The notes beneath the pieces were generated by a model. It searched no databases. It saw only the letters and a program-made list of their open reading frames with translations, and had not been told where the DNA came from. Positions 34,140 through 45,833 of a stretch of DNA of 64,000 nucleotides are shown in pieces. Source of the DNA: Anisus vortex (lineage: Eukaryota; Mollusca; Gastropoda; Planorbidae); assembly GCA_949126835.1 (NCBI GenBank), contig OX421494.1, forward strand, positions 4,873,853 through 4,937,852. Direction: 5' to 3'. A program made the position numbers and the translations under genes. How positions within the stretch are numbered: position 1 is the stretch's first letter; the number at the start of each line of letters is the position of its first letter.

Positions 34140-35067
34140 TACAGGTGCTCCTTCTATAAAGAAAATGATTGCGTACTTATTGCTACTATTATTCTTAGCA
34201 GAAGTAATGCTATTATTATTATCATTCACTTTTGTACACCACTAGGCTGTATTTATATTATGTGATACTAATAAGTAACAAGACAAGATACAGGCATAAT
34301 AAGATACTAAGGACGATAACAACAAGGGATGTGGTACTTTCCCATTATATTTCAGCTATATAAGTACAATATGTCACACAAGCACACACACAAAGAAAAA
34401 AACCCAGCTTGAAATGAAATGGAAGACACACACAAAGTGTTTTATTACTTTTCATTGACACATATTTATTGATTTCATTTATATGAAACACAAACAGATA
34501 GAAACCCAACGAAATATTAACACAGGAAAAAAAAGTTGAAATTTTAATGTTTTTGTCCCGTGCTTTTAAATATTATAATCATTGGACAAAATTTTGAACA
34601 GACAAAAAGTGCGAAACAATAATTAGGTGTTTGTTTATATACTTTTTGTGTTGTTTATTTATTTTTTGTCCTCGTTTCGTGTTAGTGTAGGCTCGCCACA
34701 AGACAACAGAATCAAAGACTAATCGATAGATAATACTTTCAAAACTTTTAAAAGTTTGTGTAAACTTCTCTGGAGTTTTCCTTTTTTTTTTTTACATTAA
34801 GAAACATAATAATGAAGAAAAAAAAACAGCAGACGACATCCATACTGGCAGACGCATACAGAAATTTATCACAAATCTTTGTTGTTTGTTGTTTTTCCCA
34901 TTATTAATGCAGAGATGGTTTGATGGGCGCCATTTTTTTAACCAAGGGGTAGGGGGACGCTGTTTGCTATAATATAAAATTTGTTACAACAGTACACTGT
35001 ACAAGACGGAAAAAGGGGGAGGTAATAAAAAGAAACACTTTCAAGCAGCAGACGACATCGAGTTTTT
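34140..35067. other. AT-rich interval downstream of the EF-hand gene
   Basis: On the minus strand this lies beyond the stop of the EF-hand gene and may include its 3' untranslated region. AATAAA-type words on the minus strand are frequent. No other gene is seen. Confidence 0.45.
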
Positions 35068-35082
35068 TTTATTCCTTTTATT
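35068..35082 (-). terminator. Possible polyadenylation signals of the EF-hand gene
   Basis: Two minus-strand AATAAA hexamers (complements at 35077-35082 and 35068-35073) lie about 175-190 nt after the stop codon. In such AT-rich DNA this is suggestive only, and others lie further on. Confidence 0.3.
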
Positions 35083-35254
35083 AAAGTTTTTATGTTGATG
35101 AAAATTTGTTAGAAATTTTTTTTAAATTTTGTTTCGTAAAAACTTTGAAAAAAAAGGATTTGAAAACAGTTGTCACGGTAAATTTTGTGAATATTTTTTT
35201 AAATATTGGGGAGGTCAAAGGTTTTAGATGAAGGTGAACTCATAGATATAGGCT

Positions 35255-35283
35255 TCAATTTGAGCACATCAGGTTTCGGAACT
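35255..35283 (-). CDS. EF-hand gene, last coding exon
   Basis: After the acceptor TTCTTTACAG, 29 nt complete the codon for the second glutamate of loop IV. They encode FRNLMCSN and then TGA. The 29-nt coding length equals that of the last exon of vertebrate calmodulin genes. Phase fits the upstream exon (split codon G|AG). The downstream minus-strand sequence would be 3' UTR. Confidence 0.85.
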
Positions 35284-36795
35284 CTGTAAAGAAGAAAAGA
35301 GAACTCTAGGTGGTGCATTTCATTACCATGGCAACAAAAAAAAAAATTGAAAGATAAATTCATAACACTAAACAAACATGGACAGGCCGTAAATTTGTCA
35401 ACGGTTTTCAAATTGTAATAAGAATTTAATTTTTTTTTAAAATCTGCAAATTATTTACTGAGAAAATTCTTCACATGAGAAAACGGTTCTGGTGAAAAGT
35501 TGACGCTTTATTTAATCCTGACATATTTTTGGGAATGCCTTTTGTCTGGCACCAAAAAATCAGAACTTGCCCTAACAATTAACCTTTTGAAGAAAAAAAA
35601 GACTTTAACTATGTGCAAAGGAGGGAGGGGGTCTACTAGGCAAAATTTGAGAGACACTACCATTGCCAAACTTAACTCACAAACTTGATGCACACGACGT
35701 AATACAAAAAAAAAGTTATTTACAAATTTTCGGCCGTGTCGACTAAGCTATAAATCTATTAAAAAGTAAAAGAAAAAAAAAAGAAACGCATGCAAAATAA
35801 ATAAACAACACAGCATAGAAACGCCTAACTACATTTAAACGCTTGAAAAAACACACACACACTCACACTCAAAACGCACACATCACAGACACACACACGC
35901 ACACACTCCGTGCTAATCTCTGTAGCGCCTAATTTGATTTTCAGCTGGGGTGGCACACGTCAGGCCTGCAGTAGTGTGATCCGTGTGTTCAATGGGCGGG
36001 GCTAAGCCAATCTACACACACACAGTAAAATAGCTCTCTTATAGTCGGAGGTGGTTCTCTTTTTTTCTTTCTTTCTTTAAAAAGTAAAAGATTAGATCTA
36101 TGCGAGAAAAGTTTTATGTTGCATGCTTTGTTCGAGAGACATGAAGCAACGAGAATTTGGAGATATGTTTATGACGATAATTGTGTGTGAGTGCTGATAA
36201 CATAGGTGTGCTGATGTTATCGGGGTGTTTGATACGCCTAGATAACTCATTTGTATGACTTAATTACTTGACTTGAAATGAATGCCACATTAATACAAAT
36301 TATCCTTGAGCTTTGTTACACTTTTAATAAATGTATATATTATTCACATTTGTTTAAAAAGAGCTAATTTTATGTATATGCCTACTTGTAATTGAAATAG
36401 ATGTAAAACAGAGCGTATCACTAACTAAATATTTATGTTTGGGTACTCATAAAATTATTATTTGTATGTGTACTTTCATTTATATAGAGCAGTGAACGCG
36501 AGATGGAGGTCGAGTTGGCAACAGAGAGGGGAAAGGGGGGGGGGGGGGGTAAACGCAATGCAAGAAAGAAAGCAAACTTTCAAAAACTCTAATCTACGGA
36601 GAAAAATAAAACAAAAAACGAAACAAACTTTAAAAAAATAAAAATATTTTAAGAGTTGGTATCAAAATGAATGAATGCTAAAAAAAAAAAATTTGGTGAG
36701 TGAATGATGGTTAAACTTAAATATACACATATAGATTATGTTTGTAATGATTATGATGAAACTGAAGATTAAGACAATGGACATATTTACATATA

Positions 36796-37029
36796 TTATG
36801 GTACAGTGGCGAAGCTAGGGGAGGGGTTGGGGGGGGGGGGATAGGTCAAAATTCGGAAGTCCCACCGGGCCCCTACTTGAGGGGGGGGGCCCTACTTGAG
36901 GGGGGCCCCCAAAGGAGTGTCCGAATTGTTTTTTCTCATGTCATAATGTCGAATGTCAAAATGCAGGGGACCCTAAAGAGGCCAAGCCCCCCGGGCCCCC
37001 GAATCCCTAGAAACGGCACTGTTATGGTA
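36796..37029. mobile_element. hAT-type MITE in the last intron
   Basis: The element itself spans 36804-37021 (218 bp). It starts CAGTGGCGAAGCTAGGG and ends CCCTAGAAACGGCACTG. It is flanked by perfect 8-bp duplications TTATGGTA (36796-36803 and 37022-37029). The interior is G/C-rich with poly-G and poly-C runs and a duplicated CCCTACTTGAGGGGGG segment. Confidence 0.9.
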
Positions 37030-37928
37030 CATACACAAACATATGCACATACATTTTACACTATGACAGTCTCTGCCTGACCTGCTTACCGCAGTAGTCA
37101 TAGATAAGAAAGAAATAAACTCTACACATATTGATCATCATTAGATATACTGTAATAAACTCTAAAATACTTAGATGGACTTTGACAAACTCTGACCAAA
37201 TACTATAATAAGATAAACCGCTTGCTCTATTTTTAGAGCTTATAATATGTTATTTTTCCCGTGCGCAACCAATAAGGATGTCTTGAATGACTACGATTGC
37301 ATTAAAGGTTTCCGCTGTATTCTATTTTAATTTTAATTTTCCATTGAAAAAATCATAGCGAATTACTAAGCCGGAAGTCTAGAGGACTTAGTGCGATCGG
37401 GAATTCCGAAACTAAGTGTTTCAAGTTATCAAATAGCAGAAATATCAAAGCAAGCGGTCCATCTTTTTATAGTCTTTGCTCTGACATACTTAGAAGTATT
37501 TTTTCAAAATCTAACATATTTAGACATCCTTCGACCAAAAAACTGCGGACCCGTACGAGTCCTTAAACCTTAAGCATAAACACCATTGTCGAAAGTAACA
37601 TATGAACAGAATGCATTAGAATTGAAAATAGCCTATTTAGAGTTCCCCCTCTCCCATTAATCAGTGTTCGCTGGACCTGTGAGCTGACCCCTTTATTAAA
37701 CCCTATCTCGGACCTTTTTTAAAACACATACATTCTTATTCGTATGCATTATCATAGTTGACCTACTTAGACAGATCATGACCTATTTTTTACTTACTTG
37801 TCGTTCACATGACAAACTTCAGCATATATAGACAACAGGACACACAAGGACAATCACAAAGACGTGCTCACTTACTTGTGGACACAGACATATATTATTT
37901 ACTACTGTGTCACTGCCAGATAAGTTAC

Positions 37929-38029
37929 CTTCATAATCCACAGTGCCACTGCCATCAGTGTCAGTCTCCTGAATCATATCTTCTATTTCATCGTCTGTCA
38001 AGTCATCTCCTAGAGACCTCAGGATCCAT
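37929..38029 (-). CDS. EF-hand gene, fourth seen coding exon
   Basis: This 101-nt exon encodes WILRSLGDDLTDDEIEDMI and the canonical Ca2+ loop DTDGSGTVDYE. The acceptor ends TTTGAGCAG and the donor reads GAAG|GTAACT. It starts after two bases of a split arginine codon and ends with one base of a glutamate codon, matching its neighbours. A 26-bp minisatellite begins within about 10 bp of the acceptor. Confidence 0.93.
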
Positions 38030-38036
38030 CTGCTCA

Positions 38037-39053
38037 AACAAGAGAAACAGGGCAATACAGATCAACAAGAGAAACCGGCAACACAGATCAACAAGAGAAA
38101 CCGGCAACACAGATCAACAAGAGAAAAAAACCGGCAACACAGATCAACAAAAGAAAAAAACCGGCAACACAGATCAACAAGAGAAACAGGCAATACAGAT
38201 CAACAAGAGAAACAGGCAATACAGATCAACAAGAGAAACAGGCAATACAGATCAACAAGAGAAACAGGCAATACAGATCAACAAGAGAAACAGGCAATAC
38301 AGATCAACAAGAGAAACAGGCAATACAGATCAACAAGAGAAACAGGCAATACAGATCAACAAGAGAAACAGGCAATACAGATCAACAAGATAAACAGGCA
38401 ATACAGATCAACAAGAGAAACAGGCAATACAGATCAACAAGAGAAACAGGCAATACAGATCAACAAGAGAAACAGGCAATACAGATCAACAAGAGAAACA
38501 GGCAATACAGATCAACAAGAGAAACAGGCAATACAGATCAACAAGAGAAACAGCCAATACAGATCAACAAGAGAAACAGGCAATACAGATCAACAAGAGA
38601 AACAGCCAATACAGATCAACAAGAGAAACAGGCAATACAGATCAACAAGAGAAACAGGCAATACAGATCAACAAGAGAAACAGGCAATACAGATCAACAA
38701 GAGAAACAGGCAATACAGATCAACAAGAGAAACAGCCAATACAGATCAACAAGAGAAACAGGCAATACAGATCAACAAGAGAAACAGCCAATACAGATCA
38801 ACAAGAGAAACAGGCAATACAGATCAACAAGAGAAACAGGCAATACAGATCAACAAGAGAAACAGGCAATACAGATCAACAAGAGAAACAGCCAATACAG
38901 ATCAACAAGAGAAACAGGCAATACAGATCAACAAGAGAAACAGCCAATACAGATCAACAAGAGAAACAGGCAATACAGATCAACAAGAGAAACAGGCAAT
39001 ACAGATCAACAAGAGAAACAGGCAATACAGATCAACAAGAGAAACAGCCAATA
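38037..39053. repeat. 26-bp minisatellite next to an exon acceptor
   Basis: About 39 copies of a 26-bp unit, ACAGATCAACAAGAG plus AAACAGGCAAT, with early variants (AAACCGGCAAC, extra adenines) near the exon. On the gene strand each unit contains CTGTTTCTCTTGTTGATCTG, close to the sequence just upstream of the exon (CTGTTTCTCTTGTTTGAGCAG without the final G). Plus-strand frames through it are repeat artefacts. Confidence 0.95.
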
Positions 39054-39121
39054 GATAGCTAGAAAGATAGGAAAATAGAAAGATATTTAGATATACACCT
39101 AGGTAGATAGATAGATAGATT

Positions 39122-39160
<39 letters not shown>

Positions 39161-39450
39161 TGATAGATAGATAGATAGATTGATAGATAGATAGATTGAT
39201 AGATAGATAGATAGATTGATAGATTGATAGATAGATAGATAGATAGATAGATTGATAGATTGATAGATAGATAGATAGATTGATAGATAGATAGATAGGT
39301 AGATAGATAGATAGATTGATAGATTGATAGATAGATAGATAGATAGATAGATTGATAGATTGATAGATAGATAGATAGATTGATAGATAGATAGATAGGT
39401 AGATAGATAGATAGATTGATAGATTGATAGATAGATAGATAGATATACAA
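39054..39450. repeat. GATA microsatellite with GATT interruptions
   Basis: TAGA/GATA repeats with regularly spaced TTGA units. A block of about 130 bp (39180 onward) recurs near 39230-39310 and 39350-39430, so there is a secondary period. The long minus-strand frames (YLSIYLS repeats) are artefacts. Confidence 0.95.
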
Positions 39451-40315
39451 GTAGTTAGATAGACACATAGACAGACAAATATATAGATAAACAGATACAT
39501 AGCTATGTGTAAGACAGAGTTAGGTAACACAGATATTAAAACATAACATTATCTCTAACATTTTCTGAACTCTACGTTCTATATTCTATGGTACATATTT
39601 ATATTTATGTCGCTATAATAGAGAGAAACAACACGAGCACAGAATAGACATTTCTGATGCTTCGGAATTCCCCGATACTAAAAATAAATTTCTTTTGCTT
39701 GGGTAACCAGTAGATTAAAAAAAAAAAACGAAACAGTAAATTACCGCATACTAAACGACCTGGCAGAGAAACATGTGGCCAACACGTGGGATTCATTGGC
39801 TCCCAAAACCATTTCCAGGTCATTTTTTAAGGGGCGTGGGTGAAAGTTGGTAGAATTTTGGGGTGGAGACGAGGGGGGGGGGTAGGTGGATAAAAGTCTG
39901 ACAAGGTGTTGATTTATTAGGATCGATTCTTCTTGAAGTCAGCGATACCAGGTTTCACAGAATTCAGCACATTTACATGTTTAAACATAGAATGGTACAC
40001 ATCTCAGAAATGTGTATAGAAATGTGTATAGAGAGAGAGAGAGGGGGAAAGACTTTTGAGAAATAAAAGCATTCTCATTGGTTGAAATAGATGCCGGGAT
40101 TGCAGACGTAAGCAATCAGAACTCTCGCATCTCATAATGCGAAAGACAACTCGCCAACAAACTTTTCAAACGTTAAATGTTTTGTAAATGTAATACCTTT
40201 GTATTTATTTCTTGACTTCTGACACTGCCAAATTATGTATGTAATTGAAACAATTTTTCTTTCTTTATTCTCTTTTACGTTTTCATTAGCACACTTTGAA
40301 AGAATTTAAAAACGT

Positions 40316-40509
40316 ATATCGTAGTTGCTAGTGCAAAACCGGCCAAGTCTAAAAATATCTTGTAGTATTATCCAATAGATTTTCTCCAATTTTATTTCTG
40401 AAAATAACGCCGACGTTGATTCGTTCACTCGATCTATGCAGTTTTTTGCTTCTCCTGAAAAAATTTGCTATTTCCGACTTGGCCGGTTTTACATTGGCAA
40501 CGACGATAT
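40316..40509. mobile_element. Inverted-repeat MITE, CCGGCCAAGTC type
   Basis: The left arm ATATCGTAGTTGC...AAAACCGGCCAAGTC is repeated inverted at the right end, with about four mismatches over 34 bases. The enclosed spacer is about 125 bp and non-coding. It lies in the intron between the 142-nt and 101-nt exons. Confidence 0.8.
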
Positions 40510-41269
40510 GTTTGCGATATTTTGTGGTGTTTTGCGTCATGGTTTCTATGTCTGTCAGGATTCATGTGTCAGGTGGAGGATCGTATGTAGTATAACCTGC
40601 TGCTGGCATGGAGGGTGGCGAAGATGGAGAGGGGGGGGGCAGAAGTGGAGTAAAAGAAAAAAATTTCTATTTGCAGACCATGTTTGTCCTTGCGGGCTAA
40701 CGAAGCATCGATCACTAGTTTTTCGCTGCGGCAAGCTCGTTTGTGTGGGGGGGGGGATAGTGTGGCCAGCACGATGCCTTGAAGGTTTTACTTTCTCCAA
40801 AGTTCAATGTCAAGTACGCATTAGAGCCGAGGAAGTCCAGGGGAGGCAGCTCAACCACTCCCTCCCCCAGGGAAACATGCAGCTACATCACTATTTCAAT
40901 GTTTCACTAGTTTAAGTAAATCGTCATCTAACTCTGACCTTTGACTTTGAATGCCCCTTCCCTTACCCGCCCGCTCATATATTCTATTAAACGAAACGAT
41001 CCTTGGCAATTTACGCTAAATTCAATTGCCTTATAGGTCAGGTTTATTTCACAACTGCAAAGTAATCAGAAATACCCAAACAAATACCAAGGGAGAAATT
41101 CTTGAGTACTTTAAATATCAAAATATCAAGTACATGAAAACATCAAAACACAAAGTAAGATGTGCAAGTAAAACACCTTACAAAAACATCATAACACGAA
41201 TAAACACACAGGAGAATCACCCACACACAGTAATCGTCATTAGACAATTACCCACACAGATTAAACACC
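40510..41269. other. Intronic DNA without recognised features
   Basis: This lies within the 4.9-kb intron. Frames on both strands at 40436-40915 cross G-rich runs and show no domain. Nothing else is recognised. Confidence 0.45.
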
Positions 41270-41870
41270 ACAAGACAATCAACTACATACAGTAAACAGC
41301 ACAAGACAATCAACTACATACAGTAAACAGCACAACACAATCACCCACACACGTAAACACAACAAGACAATCAACTACACACAGTAAACACCAAAAGACA
41401 ATCAACTACATTCAGTAAACAGCTCAAGACAATCACCCACACACAGTAAACACCACAAGACAAGCAACTACATACAGTAAACAGCACAAGACAATCACCC
41501 ACACAGTAAACACCACAAGACAATCAACTTCATGCAGTAAACACCCCAAGACAATCACCCACACACAGTAAACACCACAAGACAATCAACTACATACAGT
41601 AAACAGCACAAGACAATCACCCACACAGTAAACACCACAAGACAATCAACTTCATACAGTAAACACCCCAAGACAATCACCCACACACAGTAAACACCAC
41701 AAGACAATCAAACCACCCACACAGTAGAAACCACAAAACAATCACCCACACACAGTAAAGACCACAAGACAACGCCCACACACAATAAACATCACAAGAC
41801 AATCACCCATACACGGTAAACACCACAAGACAATCACCTACATACAGTAGACACAACAAGACAATAACTT
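41270..41870. repeat. Degenerate minisatellite of about 31-33 bp
   Basis: Units alternate between ACACCACAAGACAATCA + ACTACATACAGTAA and ACAGCACAAGACAATCA + CCCACACACAGTAA, giving a composite of about 60 bp. There are many point differences. Confidence 0.88.
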
Positions 41871-41923
41871 ACACCGTCGTTAACACTAATATTTCTAGCA
41901 CGAGGCGGGACCAGATATTTCTT

Positions 41924-42880
41924 TTCACATCTACCCGGACGATTTAACCCGGACAATTTTACTTTTCACATCTACCCGGACGACGATTTTCCTTTTTACG
42001 TCTACCCGGACGACGATTTTCCTTTTCACATCTACCCGGACGACGATTTTCCTTTTTACGTCTACCCGGACGACGATTTTCCTTTTTACATCTACCCGGA
42101 CGACGATTTTCCTTTTTACGTCTACCCGGACGACGATTTTCCTTTTTACATCTACCCGGACGACGATTTTCTTTTACATCTACCCGGACGACGATTTTCC
42201 TTTTTACGTCTACCCGGACGATTTAACCCGGACAATTTTCCTTTTCACATCTTCCCGGACGATTTTCCTTTTTACATCTACCCGGACGACGATTTTACTT
42301 TTTACATCTACCCGGACGACGATTTTACTTTTTACATCTACCCGGACGATTTTCCTTTTTACATCTACCCGGACGATTTTCCTTTTTACGTCTACCCGGA
42401 CGACGATTTTACTTTTTACATCTACCCGGACGATTTTTCTTTTTACATCTACCCGGACGACGATTTTACTTTTCACATCTACCCGGACGATTTTCCTTTT
42501 TACGTCTACCCGGACGACGATTTTACTTTTTACATCTACCCGGACGACGATTTTACTTTTTACATCTACCCGGACGATTTTCCTTTTTACGTCTACCCGG
42601 ACGACGATTTTACTTTTTACATCTACCCGGACGACGATTTTCCTTTTTACATCTACCCGGACGACGATTTTACTTTTTACATCTACCCGGACGATTTTCC
42701 TTTTTACGTCTACCCGGACGACGATTTTACTTTTTACATCTACCCGGACGACGATTTTACTTTTTACATCTACCTGGACGACGATTTTACTTTTTACATC
42801 TACCCGGACGATTTTCCTTTTAACGTCTACCCGGACGACGATTTTACTTTTTACATCTACCCGGACGATTTACTTTTAAT
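41924..42880. repeat. 27/30-bp minisatellite rich in CpG
   Basis: Units contain ATCTACCCGGACGACGATTT followed by TMCTTTTTAC. Short units carry one GAC and long units carry GACGAC, so lengths switch between 27 and 30 bp. The variants are intermixed in a mosaic. The array ends about 60 bp from the donor of the 142-nt exon. The minus-strand frame with DVKRKIVRV repeats is an artefact. Confidence 0.95.
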
Positions 42881-42941
42881 ATCTTCCCCGGAGATTTTAC
42901 TTTCAAAATGTTGTATGTAATAATATTCCAAGACGCTTTAC

Positions 42942-43083
42942 CTCAAATCTTCCACTGCTATGACTCCTTTGTTGCTTTTATCCAAGACTCGGAATGCCTC
43001 TTTCAGTTCCCTCTCGTCCTCGTCCTCCTTCATCTTAATCTCATAGATTGGCTTAAACTGGTCCCATCTAATGAACCCACATG
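42942..43083 (-). CDS. EF-hand gene, third seen coding exon
   Basis: This 142-nt exon encodes the end of loop II (CGFIRWDQF), the linker KPIYEIKMKEDEDERELKEA and loop III (DKSNKGVIAVEDL). The acceptor is TTTCCTCCAG and the donor reads TTTGAG|GTAAAG. Phases agree on both sides. Loop II lacks the acidic residue at position 12, and loop III has lysine at position 5. Confidence 0.93.
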
Positions 43084-43289
43084 CTGGAGGAAACACATAT
43101 ATATAGAATAGAGTTTTACTGCTGGCATATCATTGTTACATACTTAATCATACAGATTTTTTTTTAGAGTATAGAGCTTTACTGCTTGCAGGAAACATAT
43201 CATTGTTACATAATTCATTATACAGATATACATTATTTATAGAATAGAGTTTTCCTATTCCAAGTAAAGCACAGCAATTTAATATACGA

Positions 43290-43867
43290 TATATAGGGCG
43301 TTTGCAATCCCGTGACAAAAAGCACGTGATTTGTGTTTACTTTGAGTAATGGTGTACAATTAAATATGGCCGCTGTATTAATAAAGTTTCATAAAGGCTC
43401 GAGCTTTTTTTGAATGATGTGTTGTGTTTTAAGTCTTATTAAGATTTAAGCTGTATTATGTATGTTAAATAAAATAGGCTATTTTATTATTATCATAGAC
43501 ATAGATCATAGACGATGTGAGCCTAATAGTGACTTGACTAGATAGCCTATTCACCAACAATATCACTTGACATCGTAGCCTAGCCTACGAAACATTAAAA
43601 GTGTAGGCCTATAAAGTGAAATTGAAAGTGTAAATAGGTCTAGCCGGCCCTAGCCTAATCACATTAATCAATTAATCTAGAGTACTACTATTTACCTCCT
43701 TATTTTTGAGTAGGATAGCCAATATTCAGATGTGAATTTTGCATGATAAAGAAGTAATTTACTTTCACCACGTTATGTTTGTACCTCAAGTGGGTTCTAT
43801 ATTTACACAAATACGTCACTAAATGTACACAAAAAAACTTAAGCTCCGCCTACTGAGAACGCTCTAT
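43290..43867. mobile_element. Possible MITE with short inverted ends
   Basis: The left sequence TATAGGGCGTTTGCA resembles the inverted right end (AATAGAGCGTTCTCA). The resemblance is short and no clear target duplication is seen. It lies in the 1.1-kb intron. Confidence 0.3.
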
Positions 43868-44169
43868 TTCATTGATTATTTCTCCATTGTCAACGAAGGA
43901 ACAATGAAAAAACAATTAAGACTCCACGTACTGGATCATAAATCAAAGGATAAATTGCTAATTATGGGTTGTTCTAGCAACGGTTAATGTAAGATTTAGT
44001 TTTTTTCTATTGCCAAGTCGGACAATTTAAAGCTATATGTGCTTAAGTTTTTAGAGAAAAGAGCATACATTAGTTATCAGAATTTCTCAGATTTTGCTAA
44101 TTCTAGCATACAATGATTTTGTTGACAACACTATCTGGTCAACAGAGCATTTGAATAAAAGCTATGTAC

Positions 44170-44313
44170 CTTCTTCATCGGCTTCGTCTGCCCAGTCTTT
44201 GAGTTTCTGACCTTCGACTTGTAAACCTAAACTTTTAAACACTTGACCTAGATCTTTCGTGCTGACAGTTCCGTCCCCTTTCTTGTCAAACAAATTAAAC
44301 GTTTGTTGGGCAT
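44170..44313 (-). CDS. EF-hand gene, second seen coding exon
   Basis: This 144-nt exon encodes AQQTFNLFDKKGDGTVSTKD (loop I) and continues through FKSLGLQVEGQKLKDWADEADEEG, the start of loop II. The acceptor is TTAATTTCAG and the donor reads GAAGAAG|GTACAT. The 144-nt length and phase 1 at both ends equal the corresponding calmodulin exon. Confidence 0.93.
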
Positions 44314-44559
44314 CTGAAATTAAAAGAGGAAAAGTTGACCAATAGAAAACAATATAATCCATTGGAATATAATACATTCGGAAATCGTACATTTTCAGAA
44401 TAAAATGCTGCAAGCGACTTCTTCTCTCGAGCAGGGTGCATAGCTCTTTATTCTCTTTGTTTATTACAGAAATTTTACAAATGTAATCATCAAAATATAT
44501 AATTACCGTGAGTTTGTTTATATGTTTGTTTATATATATATATATGTTTGTCCTCAAAA

Positions 44560-45589
44560 ATTTATTTTGAAGGTCGTTTCCAATTTATACATTTAACTTT
44601 TGGCCCCGATTAGTCAAACGGCTTAGGAGCCTATAATTATATAAACAATATTGCTTAATTCGTTAATTAATTTTTTAAAATAAACTTAGACCTATTGATA
44701 ATCACCGTATGTTTGTTATAAACATTTCAGAATGATCTTCTTTGAAATGCTTTTAATAAAAAAAAAGAACAAAAACTAAATACCGAAAGATAGTTCTCTC
44801 TACAGTTTTTATTATAATAGTGTTAGTTATGTTTTCTCTTTTAACAAAACACATTGTAATCATTCGTTTCTCGGTCATTTTGACGGGCATAACAACTAGT
44901 AAGAACAAACAACTAAAAATGCTATCTCACATTAGTTAGACCTATACGAGTAAATGCAAGTTATTTTCCCTAACAGTAGGCCTACACTTTATGGGCACAA
45001 AAATCTGCCAAAATTTAAATCTTGGTCAAATGTTGGGCGAACATTGGGCCAGTATTGTGTGCTGATAAACATTATTATTGTTCTCTTTACTCATATCCAA
45101 GTGGTTACTATAGTTCACTTGTTAAAGTCTTGATACCTTTTCAATGCGATACTCCAAAATTAGCAGTGATAAAAAACGTGAAACAAACCTGAACTTTTAG
45201 ATAACACTAGATGTTTTCTTTTTTTTTTTTTTGTTATTGTTTCTGCCTACTAAGGAGCCAAAGAAATTGAACAGAACATTATATACACGCAAAGAAAAAA
45301 AGATTGTTCTTTGTTGTTGTTGTTGTTTTTTTTGGTTGAGGAATTTGGCGTGTTTTATTATCTGTAACACTTTGTATTAGCCACGATCCGGGTGAATTAT
45401 TAGCATGATCAGGGCAAAACATGAAAACATGAAGAGAAAGAGAGGTAGGGGGGATGGGGGGGGGGAGAAATAGGGTTTTTTATAGAGATGGTAGGGGGAG
45501 GGGGAGAAGCTAGATAAGAGGAGCACGCTACTCTGTCAACAACACCTTTAACTTAACAGTGCTTTCCTTTACCAGCCAAACGTTTGTGT
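44560..45589. other. Intronic DNA, no feature seen
   Basis: AT-rich intron sequence with homopolymer runs and a purine/G-rich tract at 45430-45515. No coding or repeat-family signal is recognised. Confidence 0.45.
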
Positions 45590-45612
45590 TGTGAGTGTGT
45601 GTGTGTTCATTT

Positions 45613-45627
45613 CCACTAGATGGCGCC
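45613..45627 (+). promoter_or_regulatory. CTCF-like motif
   Basis: CCACTAGATGGCGCC fits the known CTCF core CCASYAGRKGGCRS at every position. CTCF is conserved across bilaterians, but chance matches occur. Confidence 0.45.
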
Positions 45628-45825
45628 GCATCGCTGCACCGTCCCCCAGCGCGAGGCTGCTGCCGAGTGATTACTATGGCACGTGCACGTGTAAACATAG
45701 CAGAGCTCGTGTGCACGCGCGTGCGTGCGTGCGTGCGTGGCGCGAGAGCGTTTCGGGGGCCTGACATTAGCGCTATCTGTTTTGAGGCTATTTCGAGAGC
45801 GGGGTAATAATTGGTCCTTCGGTCA

Positions 45826-45833
45826 TGACGTCA
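45826..45833. promoter_or_regulatory. CRE palindrome TGACGTCA
   Basis: An exact TGACGTCA, the CREB/ATF consensus, lies 200 bp from the CTCF-like motif in the CpG-rich patch. A single 8-bp match is weak evidence. Confidence 0.3.

Noticed and set aside
37809..38393. 194-codon plus frame with repeated [13 protein letters not shown] peptides
   Set aside because: It covers the antisense of a real exon and then the 26-bp minisatellite.
38980..39530. Long minus frames with YLSIYLS repeats
   Set aside because: They are translations of the GATA microsatellite.
42210..42476. 88-codon minus frame with DVKRKIVRV repeats
   Set aside because: It is encoded by the 27/30-bp array, whose unit lengths are multiples of three.
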